DNA of 64,000 nt from contig JAHRHY010000009.1 of the NCBI GenBank assembly GCA_019671135.1, positions 1,612,001 through 1,676,000 on the forward strand. Reading direction: 5' to 3'. A program made the position numbers and the translations under genes. Shown here piece after piece: positions 43,852-56,115 of this stretch (position 1 is the first letter of the stretch; each line of letters opens with the position of its first letter). Under the pieces are notes generated by a model, which saw only the letters and a list, made by a program, of their open reading frames with translations, searched no databases and was not told the origin of the DNA. This DNA comes from Linnemannia hyalina (taxonomy: Eukaryota > Mortierellomycota > Mortierellomycetes > Mortierellales > Mortierellaceae).

Positions 43852-45766
43852 CTACAGGGTTGAAATCTCGTCAGAGGTTGGAACATAGCGAGAGGAACCG
43901 GGGTCGCCGTATCGGGAAGACCGCACTTCGAACCGAGTTGGGGTCACTGGTTCAATATACCTTGATGAGCGGACTCCTTCTCCATACCGTGTAGGAGGCA
44001 GAGGATCGGTGATGTAGCGGGAGGCGGTATCGCCAGCGCCAAAGGCAGACAATGAAGGGCTGTTGTCGGCGCTGCGAGCAAGGCTCATCTGGTGATACTC
44101 TTCCACATAAGACTCGACCGTGATCGACAAATGAGAATCAAGAGGGGCAACCTGCTTCTCGGCGGCGGTCAGATAGTAGCCGCTGTTGATGCCATTGGTA
44201 CCACGGTTTCCAGTTCCATTCCTGTCCCTGGTTGACCGTCCGGTTCCAGAGACACGTCCACCGCCACGGGAGGTGACCCAATGGATCGTGATGGCGTTCA
44301 GGGTGACATCAGCGGTGCAGCAGGAGAGGCAGATCAAACCGCGCTCCCATCCTTGGGCGGTGATCAAGGATGCCACGTTGCCGGTACTGATGATCAAGGA
44401 CATAACACATCCCATCAAGGTTCTGCGGGCCACATCACGAAGTTTTCCTTTGGAGGGTCCCTGGAGCATTGAGGTTGAGCTCATCAATGGCCGGATGAAG
44501 AGGAAAGTCAACCAGCAAGAGACAAAGATATCGTAAATGATCAAGGGGTAGGTGGACGCTTCTCCGAGACCAATATCACAGTGCCCTAACCGCTGCTCTG
44601 GGACGAAGTCCGCTTGGCCCAGTTGGTTGATGCGCGCGTGTCGGAATATGATCATGAGAGTAATGACAGCAATATATGGCAGCAGGAGAACCATGTTGAC
44701 TCTGTATAGCTGTTTGATTATAGAGGACGCAATGAGCGATATTCAGTTACGCAACATCTATTTGACAAGTTCCTCATAGTTTTGTATGAATCGGTAGCAG
44801 TGAGAGGTATGAAAGGACTTACGAGAAAGTCGCGACGCGTTGACCCAACGGCAGTAACGACATAAACCTTCTCCATCAAGAAGAGGTAGATAATGATTTT
44901 GGATGAAGCGTAGAGGGTGATGCAGGCAAAGATCGACAAATTGCAGGATAGCGGATTCTTGTTATTGGTCTGAACCAAAAGGGTGGCCATGAAGGAGAAG
45001 CTCCATGATACCAGGTACAGGGCAATCACCAGACCACGGGCATAGTTGATCGTACCCCACTTTGTTCCAGCAGTCTTGCGACCAAAGAGTAAGGCCATGA
45101 CCGAAATGCATGTCAACGAGATGAAGAGCGACAAGGATTCTAAGTGGACAATAAGGGGGTAGGGGGAAGGCAGGGATGAGGAACAGGGGATAGGGGGTAA
45201 ACGTTAGAGGTAGGTTGTTGGCATGGGTCCGTTCCTGTACCTCAAAGGTTGGGATGCAGGGGCGGCTCAAACGCGGCGCATTTGTTGGCAGTTAGTTGCT
45301 GTGGAGTCTGTTGTTGTGTTTATGTATTCATGGAATTGTATTTCTTGCGTAACCGAGTGATCGATAGGGAGTGTTGTTGTTGTTGTTGTTACTATGCTGT
45401 TTTGTTGATGTCTGTTCATAAGGGATGTGAGGGCGGAGTGTCGTCCAGACAACCCAATTAAGTAGAAAAATAGTGGGTTGAAGCATTGAAGGATGTCGAT
45501 TTCTCGACTATCAGAACCAGAGGCTGAAGGGTCGTTGATTATTGGGTTGTTGCTGCTGAGTGGGCAAAGTGTCAGCCGTGTGTGCCTGTTGTTGCAGTTC
45601 AGGCTATGTCTCATGTCGAACCCTCGTCGGGGTAAGACAACTTTGGCATTCCTGGTTTCGCTCCTGAATGAGTTTGAAGGTGTAATGAGAAGAGAGGAGT
45701 GGAGGGGTTTGTGAGGACTGAGTGTCGAGGTATACCTTCCCAGTCTGGTTTGAACAATTCAGCCAT
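43852..45766 (-). CDS. seven-transmembrane protein of unknown family, copy 1
   Basis: Minus-strand exons 45766-45736 (31 nt), 45139-44823 (317 nt) and 44709-43852 give 401 aa. Short N-terminus (MAELFKPDWEE), then seven hydrophobic segments: SLFISLTCISVMALLF; YARGLVIALYLVSWSFSFMA; LSIFACITLYASSKIIIYLF; MVLLLPYIAVITLMIIF; YPLIIYDIFVSCWLTFLFI; LMGCVMSLIISTGNVASLI; and ICLSCCTADVTLNAITIHWV (about 242-261). The loop between segments 5 and 6 is strongly conserved among the copies (MLQGPSKGKLRDVARRTLMG). The roughly 140-residue cytoplasmic tail carries LTAAEKQVAPLDSHL, TVESYVEEYHQM and degenerate RYG/RYI/RF repeats ending DEISTL. GPCR-like by topology only; I recognise no DRY, NPxxY or other known GPCR signature. 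Two paralogs follow at 49.8 and 58.1 kb in the same orientation. Confidence 0.85.
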
Positions 45767-46312
45767 GAGAGAGGCTATTTATCGAGTAGTGAGGAAGAGT
45801 TGTGAGATCTGGGTGCCTGCAAATACAGGGGAGCGGGAGTGTGCTCACACAAGCCGAAGTGGGAGTGGGTGAGGGTGAAAAATGAATGCGGAGATAGAGA
45901 ACTGTGAGAGTGGATCGGAAGAGGGTGAGGTGAGGAGGGGTTCCGTCCCAGGTGAAGGCGAAAGAGGAAAAAGAGAAGAGGAAAGGATTAAGTGGTAAGA
46001 CGAAAGAAGAGAGAGAAAGAAAAAAAATAAGAAAGTTAAGAGAACAAGAAAGAAAGAAGAGTGGATGAAAACATACTTTTGTGTGTGCGTGTCAATGGAA
46101 GGAGAGAGCAATTGAGGCTGAGGTGAGGGAAAAGATAGAATACTTTGTTTTTTCCCGTTGTTCAATTAGGCCTGTGGTGTGTTTATGCATCTGCGACTCT
46201 TTTGTAAACTGTGCGGGTGTGCGTGCGTGCGTGTGTGTGATGCAAGGGCGCTGGGTTCGATGGACCGGGACACCTCGCACTTGCAGACTGACGGAGTTGC
46301 CCTTACTCTCGG

Positions 46313-46315
<3 letters not shown>

Positions 46316-46350
<35 letters not shown>
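46316..46350. repeat. (CT)n microsatellite, about 35 nt
   Basis: Uninterrupted CT dinucleotide run in intergenic sequence. Confidence 0.9.
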
Positions 46351-46353
<3 letters not shown>

Positions 46354-49300
46354 GTCTACTCTGCTGCATGAAATATGTCAATTTCAACAGCGAAATGGCG
46401 AAGGAAGGAGCGGAGGAAGAGGCGAAAAGGGGCGAGAAGGGGCGAGAATAGAGAAGAGGATGGATCGCCTATCTCTCTCCCCTATTACTCCTCACGTCCT
46501 TTCTCTCAGTCAGCATTTTTTCACTAGATAATGAATGGCAAAGAAAACAATTAGAGAACGGAGACGCACATGTTCCCCTCTCCCATCATTGCAGAACAAC
46601 ATCCGCTCTCTATCATTCATCCATATTCGTTCATACCCTCTCTCTCTCTTTTGTGCAGAAGAGAAGTGAAAGCGAAAGAAACTTTAACCTCTTCCCTGTT
46701 TGAATTCACACATAAACACAAACAGACACGCACAATGTGCCGACTCAAACAGAAAAACGTCCCATACTTTCGTCACCCACCCCCAAATGTAGACACGAAA
46801 AGAGAGAGAAGAAAAAATGAGAGCACTCCTCTCTTCCTGTCATTTTCTCTGTTCTTTGTTCTCCCTTTCTCTCCCTCTACATGCACTACCCACTCATTTT
46901 TTTTGCGTGACCCCCATTGTCCTCCAGTCCGAGGAGGAAATTAACAACCACACCTTGAGGCTTGAACACAATCCGCACTTGCAGCCCCTACCTATCCCCC
47001 CTATCTCAACGCATTAGCAAAGCAAAATGTTTCCACAAAAAAGATGATCACCCCCAACAAGCACCACAAACCTTTTCAGCTGGCTGTATTTTTACTCGTC
47101 AGTTTGCTCCCCATCTCACTTACGCGCGTACAGTGGTACCTCTTTTGGTTTCTTCAGCGGGGTGTCGTATCCATTTGAACCAACCATTCGATTGAATTGA
47201 ATGCTCAGTTCATGAAAAGATATCACAACACAATACAACACAATAAAACGCTTGGGTGGTTGACCAATGGTAAATGTCAAAACCCCGAGTATCTACAACG
47301 ACAATGGATAATCGACTCGTTATTGTAGTCCGGGGAGCAAGCACCATTGGCGTTTGTTTCAAGGCAACGATATTCTACGACTCGAACTTCCAGCCTCATG
47401 ATCATGGTTACTTTAACAACGAAAATCCGAATTCCCGTTTCCTATTTTGCGTGACCATTCATCACTAACACGTACAATGAGAGGCGGAACGGCACCCAAG
47501 TGTATGCTACGAAGGGTCGATAGGTGGACACCAAGTCAGTGTAAGGGAGCTACCTCGTGCCAACTTCGTCTTTGTCCTAGTTGGTTCAAAAATCCAAGGT
47601 GGGCGGGTAGCCATTTAAATGGCAAAGTAGGAATAGGAGGAAAACGTATCGAGATTCGATCAGCGAACACTCTGCCCCTTCTGCAGTATTGATCACTCAA
47701 CGCTACAACTCTTAATGCATCCAAACCCTGATTGATCCCATCAGTTATTTTTAGGAACCACTCATTAATCGCACTTTTTTATGTCTGCGCCTTCGAAGTC
47801 GCAGCCTTCTAGTTGTTGTTGTTACTGATGTTTCTTGCTCGGCTACCTACGTTTACACCTGTTCTTCTTCATGAGGACCAAAGTATCGGTAATGAAGCCC
47901 CTTCTCTCAAGAACCAAAAACCTGTTTACTTCCTTCCTTTGCTCAACTCAAAAGCTAATAAAAATCATGCGAAAACACAAAATGTACTTCGGTCTTTGTA
48001 CATTTGATAAGGACGTTCGAACACATGGGACCAATACCTTTGTTACAGACCCCATTTTTTGCGTCATGTATTATCAAACCCAGTTTTTCATAGCTTCATT
48101 ACCCTATTTTATGACGATCATCTCCCAATCCAAAGGGTCGCCGAAGGAGCAGAAAGACATGTAGAAGGAGGGCCTGGTCCCTTTACTTTCCCTCCAAAAC
48201 GATCCGTACCCACACGGTAACCCCGCCTACCTCCATAACGTACATGTACAGAAAGTACAATTCCAGCATTGTTAAAAATAACACTAGCTTTTCTAAACCC
48301 TTTCATCGTCCATTTGTGGGGTCGACAGGAATGTGGATGGATGATATACCCTTCTACAGTCCCTGATCGTCCTTGCGTCCTCCTCCTTAAGTATAAACAT
48401 CGTATTTTTCTTCGCGGTACAGGAAACCATAGATTATCCGTAAAACGGCACTAGAAAGGAACGAGTTCTTCCTTCTCTTCTCCTCTCCAAAGTTGATTTT
48501 GACCATTTGCTTTGCAATTCTACTCACTTATCTCCGCTGCCTACCTTTGGTCTCCCCACAATAAAACGAGGAAGAAATGCGAGCACAAGAATTACAGTTC
48601 CAAGCTAGCCCCGGCCCATTCCTCTCCAACGTTCGGATGTAACGGAAACATATAAAAAAATGTATATCGAGCTTTTACGAGGAAAAAGCTTACAAGCAGA
48701 CCCTATTCTCTCACGTTACCCTTGATACTGATGTTCTTTTGTTGTTTTTTTTGATCTGCCAGTGGTTCATCTTTTTGATTTTGCTAATGTGGTATGTTAG
48801 CGTGGTACTTATGAAGAGTTTCCTACTTCAGGTTAACAACAAAATAAACCGGTTAGAGGCCGCGCCAATAAGTCATGAACTTACATATTTTTAAAATAGC
48901 AAATTTGAATTGATGGTGGATATAGTTCCCTCATTTGAAGGATGACATTCGACCCCTCATCGCTCCATCAGCCTCACTATGTTCAGCAGCACCATAATCG
49001 ATCCCAACCCGACTACCCTAGAACGACCTTCTCACTGGAGAGCCCGAAGAGCGACCCTTTGAAATGTTCAACACAGCCATCATTTGTCTCTCGCCTTCTT
49101 CTCAACCCAAGTGCAAAATAAAAACATGCCCTATTCCCAAAAGGGTTCAATTCATTTGTATTCTATAACCCGAAATATATAAGTTCAAGACTTACTGGCG
49201 CGACCTCTATGATTCTTCTAGTGCCAACCAACAATCATCATCCCTTAACATCAACCCAAAACAACAAAGCCAAGAGCAGCAGCGGCAATTAGCACAACCA

Positions 49301-49584
49301 CAATCTCAAACAAAAAGAACCAAAAAAAAAAAATAGATGGACAGACAGGAGTGAAAATTAAGAAAGGGCTGTTTCGCCCGTCCTCTCGGGTTCCATCTCT
49401 TTTTGTCTGCCACACAATTAAAACATGCATGTACAATAGGAAACAAAATCAACCAGAGGCGTGTTCATCGCTCTTTGGACGCATGCATGCAGCGAAAAAG
49501 AGAGAAAAAGAGAGAGAGGGAGAGAGAGTCAAAATGAGTGGAAACGAAACGTGCGCGAACAGAAAAAGCCTGTGAGCGTGGTGG

Positions 49585-49602
49585 TTTTTTTTTTTTTTTT
49601 TT
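49585..49602. repeat. T homopolymer, 18 nt
   Basis: Run of T about 175 bases past the stop of 7TM copy 2, on its 3' side. Confidence 0.8.
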
Positions 49603-49776
49603 GGATGTGTATTGTGTATTAATTTTAGAAGTAAATGCAAAGAAAAGAAAAGAAAGATGTGTATATGCAAGGAAGGGAGCGTGAAGGCTGTGAGAGAGAG
49701 AGACTACAGGGCGGAAGGAAGTATGAAGAACAGTAAGGGAAGAGAGGGGGGAATAATAATAATCTAGCAACTTTCT

Positions 49777-51567
49777 TTAAAGAGGAGAACTTGACTCGCC
49801 ATAGCGAGATGAGCTAGGCTCCCCATACCGCGAAGTATTGGTCTCACCATACCGCGTCGTGGCCGGTAGGATATCATCACCATACCGGTCCCTGCCAGTG
49901 TTTCCGTACCGTGGCGAGGTGACAGTCGAACTGCTTGAACCGCCGCCATAGTGCATCTGATGGTACTCTTCCACATAGGACTCGACCGTGACCGACATGT
50001 GCGACTCCAAAGGAGCAACCTGCTTATCGGCGGCCGTAAGGTGGTATCCGCTATGGACGCCGTTGTTGCCGGCGTTGTAAGCGGTACCGGGTCTCTCCCT
50101 CGTCGACCTGGCGGTGCCCACAACACGTCCACCACCACGGGAGGTAACCCAATGGATGGTGATGGCGTTCAGAGTCACATCGGCAGTACAGGACGACAAA
50201 CAGATTAAGCCACGCTCGTAACCCTTGAAGATGACCAAGGACGAGATGTTGCCCGTACTGAGGATCAAGGAGATGACACATCCCATCAAGGTTCTGCGGG
50301 CAACATCACGCAGCTTGCCCTTGGAGGGGCCTTGGAGCAACGAGGTGGAGCTCATGAGGGGGCGGATGAACAAGAAGGTCAACCAGCACGACATAAAGAT
50401 ATCGTAAAGGATCAAGGGATAGACTGCTTGGGGTCCCAGGCCGATGTAGCACTTTCCGCCTTCCTCCGCACGAAGCTCAGAGTTCTGGTAGGCAATCATA
50501 AGGGATATGACGACAGTGTAAGGCAGCAATAGAATCAAGTTGACCTTGTACAACTATGTATGTATTTTGTACAAAGGCAGAGAGGAGAATAGTATTTTGG
50601 TGGTCAGCAAAACGAGGGTTCGCAAACAATAATTAAAGCCAGGTCTGTAGGCGCTGCTGCCATAATCAAAGATTGGAGCAGACCGTTCAACAGAAAAAAC
50701 ATTGTGTTAAAGTGGCACTACATTACATTCAGGTGAGAGTAGTCCAGCAACAGTACTTACGAAAAAGTCTCGACGGGTTGAACCAACAGCAGTGACGACA
50801 TAGACCTTCTCCATCAGGAAGAGATAGATAACCACCTTGGATCCGGCATAGAGAGCAACACAGGCGTAGATGGACATGACACAAGAGACAATGTTGTTAT
50901 TGTTGGTCTGGACCAGGATGGTGGCCATGAAGGAGAAGCCCCAAGATACCATGTAGAGAGTGATAACGAGACCACGGGCGTAGTTGATCGTGTTCCACTT
51001 GGTTCCTGCAGTCTTGCGACCGAACAGCAAAGCCATGACGGAGATACATGTCAATGAGATGAACAAGGACACAGATTCTAGATGACATGGCAGGGTAAGG
51101 GAAGGATACGAAGAAAGTTAGCTTTTCTGAACTAGCGTTGAGAGGAAGAGGAAGTATATATGACCCTAAGCAACTGGGGCATTCGAGGAGAGAAGAGGAA
51201 GGGCAGTCTACGTCCAAGCGTCATCCAGACAGTCGAATGCATTGCATAAAAAAGGGGCATCGAACAAGGATGCTATTCGCAGGGATATGTTCTTAGCACT
51301 GTCCTCTTGTTTGTCTGTTCACAAGAGTCGTGTGTTTGCATTGCTGAGAGAGGTCAGGTCTCATTGTCAAACAACGACAAAACGCCATTCACTTTTCTCT
51401 CATTTGGCGTCGATTGTTGATCCGCAATGCTGGGGAAGAAAAAAGAGCAAGAGACGGAAGAAGGAGGCGGTAGTGTGAAAGTGGGGAGGACGGAAGGGTG
51501 GGATTGAATGGTCGGAGAGGTAGAAGGACATACCTTCCCAGTCAGGTTTATAGAGCGGTTCTGCCAT
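49777..51567 (-). CDS. seven-transmembrane protein of unknown family, copy 2
   Basis: Minus-strand exons 51567-51534 (34 nt), 51077-50761 (317 nt) and 50553-49777 give 375 aa. N-terminus MAEPLYKPDWEE. The seven hydrophobic segments align without gaps over most of copy 1, for example MALLFGRKTAGTKW, YLFLMEKVYVVTAVGSTRRD, LLQGPSKGKLRDVARRTLMG and CTADVTLNAITIHWVTSRGG. Nucleotide identity to copy 1 is high in exons 2 and 3, so the duplication is fairly recent. The cytoplasmic tail has LTAADKQVAPLESHM and TVESYVEEYHQM. It then has a cleaner repeat array than copy 1: SPRYGN, DRYGDD, TRYGET, SRYGEP, SRYGES, ending SSPL. The array is Ser/Thr-rich and could be phosphorylated, which is inference. No known GPCR signature seen. 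Confidence 0.86.
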
Positions 51568-53368
51568 GGTGAATTATCGTTATTTTTCTGAGAGGGAAGA
51601 AAGGGAGGGAAGTTGTCGTTTTAGGGATCGACGAGAGTGTTGAGAGTTGAGAGAGAGGGACAGGGAAAAGAGGAGCAGTTCCGGCCCGAGTGAGGGAGAG
51701 GAGAGGAGTGGGTGATCGATCGGCGCGATAGGGAAGGATGAAAAGTGAGAGGGACAAGAGTGCGTGAGAATCGTGAGTGGGTATGGATGAGTGGGTGCAA
51801 AAAGAAGGGTGGCAGTGAGAGGGTTGACCAAGGAACAAAAGGAAAGAGAAGAAAAGAGGAGAATAGGAGAGGAAGGGAGAGAGAGAGAGATATGAAGAGA
51901 GGAGAAAGAAATGCTGATGCTGATGGCAGAGAAAGGAAAAAAAGCGAAGCAAAAAAAAGCAAAGCGAAGCACGCAATGCAATTGGCCCTCAGTAGGGTTA
52001 ACTCGTTGTTATGTTTTCTTTGCATTTTTTGCTTTCGCGCCAAAGAACCAACAGGGACGAACCTTGATGAAGATGATGATTATGAAGAGCAGCAAAGGAA
52101 CACTTCCTCACGCAAGGAGTTGAAGCTAACTGGCTGGATGGCTGTCTTCCTGGCTCTTTTCCTGGCTGGGTTTGCTTTTCATCATTATTTTCCCACTCAA
52201 TTTTTTCTTGTGCTCGCCATCGCTCCTCCTTTGCCATTCCTTCTCCATATTTGACGCTGTCGTTGCTGTTGTTGCTGCTGCTGAAAGGATAGGTTCAGCA
52301 CATAAGAATAAGAATTTTGCATTGGCCCACTTTCCTACTGTACCCTGAACCATGTCCTGTAGTAGTAACACGAACGAGTTGTGGTTTGGTTGTTTACTCT
52401 TGCTCGAGAGCGCGAAGACAACTCGACTGTCCGGTACTGGAGATATGAATGTCAACCATACAAAAAGTCAGGTGCAAGTAAACAGATAAACAACACCCAA
52501 CGTGTTCATGGATCCATTCAAACCCGTACCAACAATTTTTCCACAGGAGTGGGTCATCGTTTCTATCTTTTCTTGAGAGCGAAGTTTGACTTCTCGAGTG
52601 CCCAATCAACAGTAAAGAACAACCCTTTGCTAACCATCCAGTATTCAATAGAACACCATTCTCCATTCATTCAATCAATCAATCGGACCGAGAAAGAGAG
52701 AAATAGAAAAAAACCATTGACGAGTAATCTAAACCCCGTCTCCACCACATGGTAAAGAACCAACTTCTAGCGCCTGTGTGTCTGCCCGAGGAGGGAGAGT
52801 CTCCTTCCTCTCTCTCTTAATCAATTCGTGCCTGAAGGATCCGCCTAAAATAACAGCGATCGAGCTGTACAAAAACTCAGGCTTTCATTACTCTTTACTC
52901 TTTACTCTTCACTCCAAAACTTCCTTATACAGTATATAAAGGCTTTGCAAATGGACTATTGAGAAGCCAAACCGGCTCTCATCTCCTTCATACGGTCATC
53001 GCACTCTCGCATTCTCGACTCTCCTTCTCTCGATCTATTTCTACTTCTCAGCTCCATATATTTCAACCTCTTGATCCCCATCCATCGTCACTTTCATACC
53101 CATACTTGGATAATAATTCACCGAGAGGGACAAAAACACATATTTCTGGGGTGAATGAGGCGTTGGGAGTTGGGTGTGTGTGTGAGTAAGCGAGCGGCGT
53201 GTAGTATCCACATACCAGTACTGTACTCAGTCATGCATATCTACCCAATTTCCCGCCTTTGGACGTTGCTGCAGCTTCTTTTACTGGTGTCGTTGATGGT
53301 CTGTTGGTTTGGTGCTCTTCCTCGGAGGGAGGCCAACATGCAGGCATGCATCATCTCTTTTGATCTTG

Positions 53369-53390
53369 TTTTTTTTTTTTTTTTTTTTTT
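53369..53390. repeat. T homopolymer, 22 nt
   Basis: Uninterrupted run of 22 T in the gene-poor spacer. Confidence 0.8.
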
Positions 53391-54063
53391 AAACTACGTT
53401 TCCCGGACAGACCCCTGACCTGCATAGTCCCCTCTTTCCTCCAGTTCCCAGTTCTCGACACCGCTTTTTTGTCTACTCCCTCGCTCTTTGTTTATTTTGA
53501 TTTTTGACTGTCATTCCCTCCCTCTTATTTTCAGTTGTATGGCCAAGGAGATATCTACCACGAATGAAGAGAGCAAGGGCGATCACTCTCATTTCTTGGT
53601 TTTTTGAGAGTCTTGGCTCCCTCATGGCAAACGATGATTCGGGTCGGTTCGCCAGCCGGTGTCAGTAAACCAGTAGGGGTTCCTTTTTCATTTTGATATG
53701 TATCTGCGCGTGAGTATCTTGCTGTGTTGACAAAACTTGACAGGGATAACCGCTCCTCTGCATTTCGTCAGTGACCTTGAATATGTCCAGCTATGCGGAT
53801 CTCATCCAATTACCAGCTGCTTAAATTATTACAAGCAAAAAAAAATATCCAAAATGGCTGAGCTGAGCAAGCAGGAGCTGGGTTACCAATAAAAGAGTCC
53901 AGTCGAGTGGAGAGGAGCGGACGCCGCCGGAGAACAAGTAGAAAGTGGGGCTACACTATATAGGCAGGCCAGACTCCAGCCTGGCTGACAAAACAAAAAC
54001 ACAGAGCACGCATGTGTTAAGGAAAACAGGGGGGTGAAAGAGGGATGAGCTGGACCGGGATTA

Positions 54064-54133
54064 GAAAAACGATAAATAAAGTTTCTGTATGGATGAATGG
54101 TTATATCCCTTGATTCAAGGTTATCGTTTTTCT
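54064..54133. repeat. short inverted repeat
   Basis: agaaaaacgata at the left end is the inverse of tatcgtttttct at the right, separated by about 45 bases of A/T-rich sequence. Could be a small foldback remnant just upstream of the retrotransposon relic. Confidence 0.45.
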
Positions 54134-54477
54134 TTGTTCATACCCTCGATCAATTGATGTTTTGTTTTGTGGCGTTGATGTTGACTGAACCTTGTTACAT
54201 TTCGTCTACCATCAACCTTCTTTATTTCCTTTTGCTAGGTCAGAATTTTCCTTTTGATGGCATCATGGATCACTGACCGCTGATCACTCTGACAAAAATC
54301 AGGAATTAAATCCTGTGGTTCGGTGCACTTGATGGTGGATCTCACTCAACAGACGAATATCATGACCTTTGCACATCGTTACGGCGGGCTTGTTGAAATC
54401 GACCTACGTCAGCTCCTCAAACAACAAACGACAATCCGTCACCAACGTCACAGAGACGAGTCAAGAGTACGATCCCT

Positions 54478-54984
54478 GACATAGAATGGACCTCGACCTT
54501 GGCTTATTTCCACAACAGGCACGCAGTCTTCACCTTTTACAGCAACAGCAAAGACTCCCTTCAACGCACACATCACATCGAAAAGCTGCATGAAATGCTG
54601 CCCACTCTGAACTCCATGGAGGCTCGCAAGCCCAACCTTTACCCAACATGCGTGTGCCGACGATGCGAGCTCGAGAAAGAGGATAACGAACATATCTGGA
54701 AATGTTCCTTGGCAGCTGAGACCACCACTGAAATCTGGAATGAGGCAATGGGCAAGATTGACGAGTGTGTGCAGGCGACAAACAGCTACAACTCAGCCAG
54801 GAAACGGGAATACAAACGCGCGGTGGACAAAGGTCGTCAAGTACCGAGGCCAGTACCCATGCACTGGCGACCCCCTTCGGATGCGGATCATGTACGAGGA
54901 CTCTCCTCCGTCGGTGGAGTTCGAGCCGTGCACAGCGGTAGTCCTCCTCCTAATCGCGACGAAACCCCAACGAGGAGCGCGTAG
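54478..54984 (+). pseudogene. fragment of a non-LTR retrotransposon (reverse-transcriptase zinc-binding region)
   Basis: An open stretch without a proper ATG reads DIEWTSTLAYFHNRHAVF ... LHEMLPTLNSMEARKPNLYPTCVCRRCELEKEDNEHIWKC. The order, a Trp-containing entry, a (L)HEMLPT helix and then LYPT-C-x2-C-x8-H-x3-C, is the layout of the zinc-binding region that follows the RNase H part in many fungal LINE-type polyproteins. No reverse transcriptase core (YxDD) or endonuclease lies upstream in this window. The frame becomes compositionally odd after about 54820 and ends at 54984. So this is a truncated relic, typical of incomplete LINE copies. The call rests on motif layout and is moderately secure. 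Confidence 0.5.
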
Positions 54985-55019
54985 GATCTCCTCAGCGGCA
55001 TCACTCCCGCGAGCATGTT

Positions 55020-55340
55020 GATGGAATGGTCCGCGGTCTTCTAGACCCAAATGTCCATCGCTAAGTTGGTCCTGCACAAGTTTTTGGGTACTTGGAGACG
55101 CAGGCCTCGGTGCTAATTTGGAAACCTCGGTGCTCCGAGACGATCGCGTCGGAATAGACCCGAGGCATCTCTGCCAAGGACATCCAAGTACACAAGCCCC
55201 CGAGGTGACTGGAGTCAAGGATACGGTCACATCACCCGTGATGGTTTCTGCCCGCGTGGAGCTTTGCTAGCCACACATGAGGGTGGAGCGTGCCCTGGAG
55301 CGACCAGGGACCCACGCGCTGCCGAAGAGCGGTTGCTGGA
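55020..55340. other. G/C-rich block of unknown nature
   Basis: Base composition differs from both flanks, with repeated cctcggtgct words (about 55105 and 55126) and no conserved frame. Directly follows the retrotransposon relic and may be its 3' part or a second inserted element. Confidence 0.35.
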
Positions 55341-56115
55341 GAGTTTGTTAGGAAGGAGGAGGTTGTCCATGATGGAGAGAATGGGAAGAATCCTCTTTAT
55401 TCGTATCTAGTTTTGTTTCCCTCCGTTTAAGCTGTGAAGAGCAGCGACAATTGTTGTGCAAAACCAGATTCTGGACCGGACTGCAACTGGTGGATGGTGT
55501 ACTGTAGAGTTTTGGTCTGTGGTCCCCTTTTACCTCCAAATGACTTTTATGTGCTGTTTGTCAGAGAAATAAAATTGTGCGCGAAAAAAATATCTCGTAT
55601 CTTATTCTTGTCCCTGATTCCACATCAAGAGAGCGAACATAAAAAACAAGATTTTGTTCTTGCTTTGCCAATGTTCATGTTTGGACAAGAAAGCACAAAA
55701 ATCACCACTCGCAAACAAAGCAAACAAAAAATACAAATCTCATCCTCGGCCTCGAGATGTAACGGATCCATCCTCTCTCTCACTCACTCACTCACTTTCC
55801 TAGAATACCTGTTTCCCTTCATCAAGTGTCACGTCCTGATCAGCATTTTTCACCCTGATCGACATGCAGTAGGTGGAAGAGCAGAGGGTATGCGTTTGCC
55901 ATGTTGCGAAAAACGTTTGAATTTTGTTTTTTGATGATTGTTTATAGAAAAAAGGGTCGGCTAGATTACAAATGGTGGAGATCGGTAGGTCATAAAATGT
56001 GAGAGAGGACATGAGAAAGAGGAGTCATAAACTAAAAATACAGGTGTGCGTCATGGGTATGCTAAGACTATAGTACAGGCGTAGAAAAAAGGGAAAGGAG
56101 GGTCTGATATGCTGT

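Larger units (their letters stand above)
45767..49776. other. 4-kb gene-poor spacer
   Basis: From 45770 to about 46080 the plus strand is G/A-rich (sense pyrimidine leader of 7TM copy 1). A CT microsatellite lies at 46316-46350, and a T-run at 49585-49602. The rest, including 47.0-49.2 kb, has frequent stops in all frames and I see no gene, RNA or recognisable transposon. Confidence 0.5.
51568..56115. other. 4.5-kb gene-poor spacer with a retrotransposon relic
   Basis: 51570-51960 is G/A-rich on the plus strand, the sense pyrimidine leader of 7TM copy 2. A T-run lies at 53369-53390, and a small inverted repeat (agaaaaacgata ... tatcgtttttct) at about 54064-54133. A decayed non-LTR retrotransposon fragment spans 54478-54984. 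An unusual G/C-rich block lies at 55020-55340. The rest has no supported feature. Confidence 0.5.

Noticed and set aside
46316..46350. CRISPR-like or other spaced repeats
   Set aside because: Only simple sequence repeats occur in this window. There are no regularly spaced direct repeats with unique spacers, and the genome is eukaryotic.
51745..52254. 169-codon plus-strand frame upstream of 7TM copy 2
   Set aside because: Arg/Glu/Lys/Gly-rich translation of the purine-rich complement of a leader. No conserved segment.
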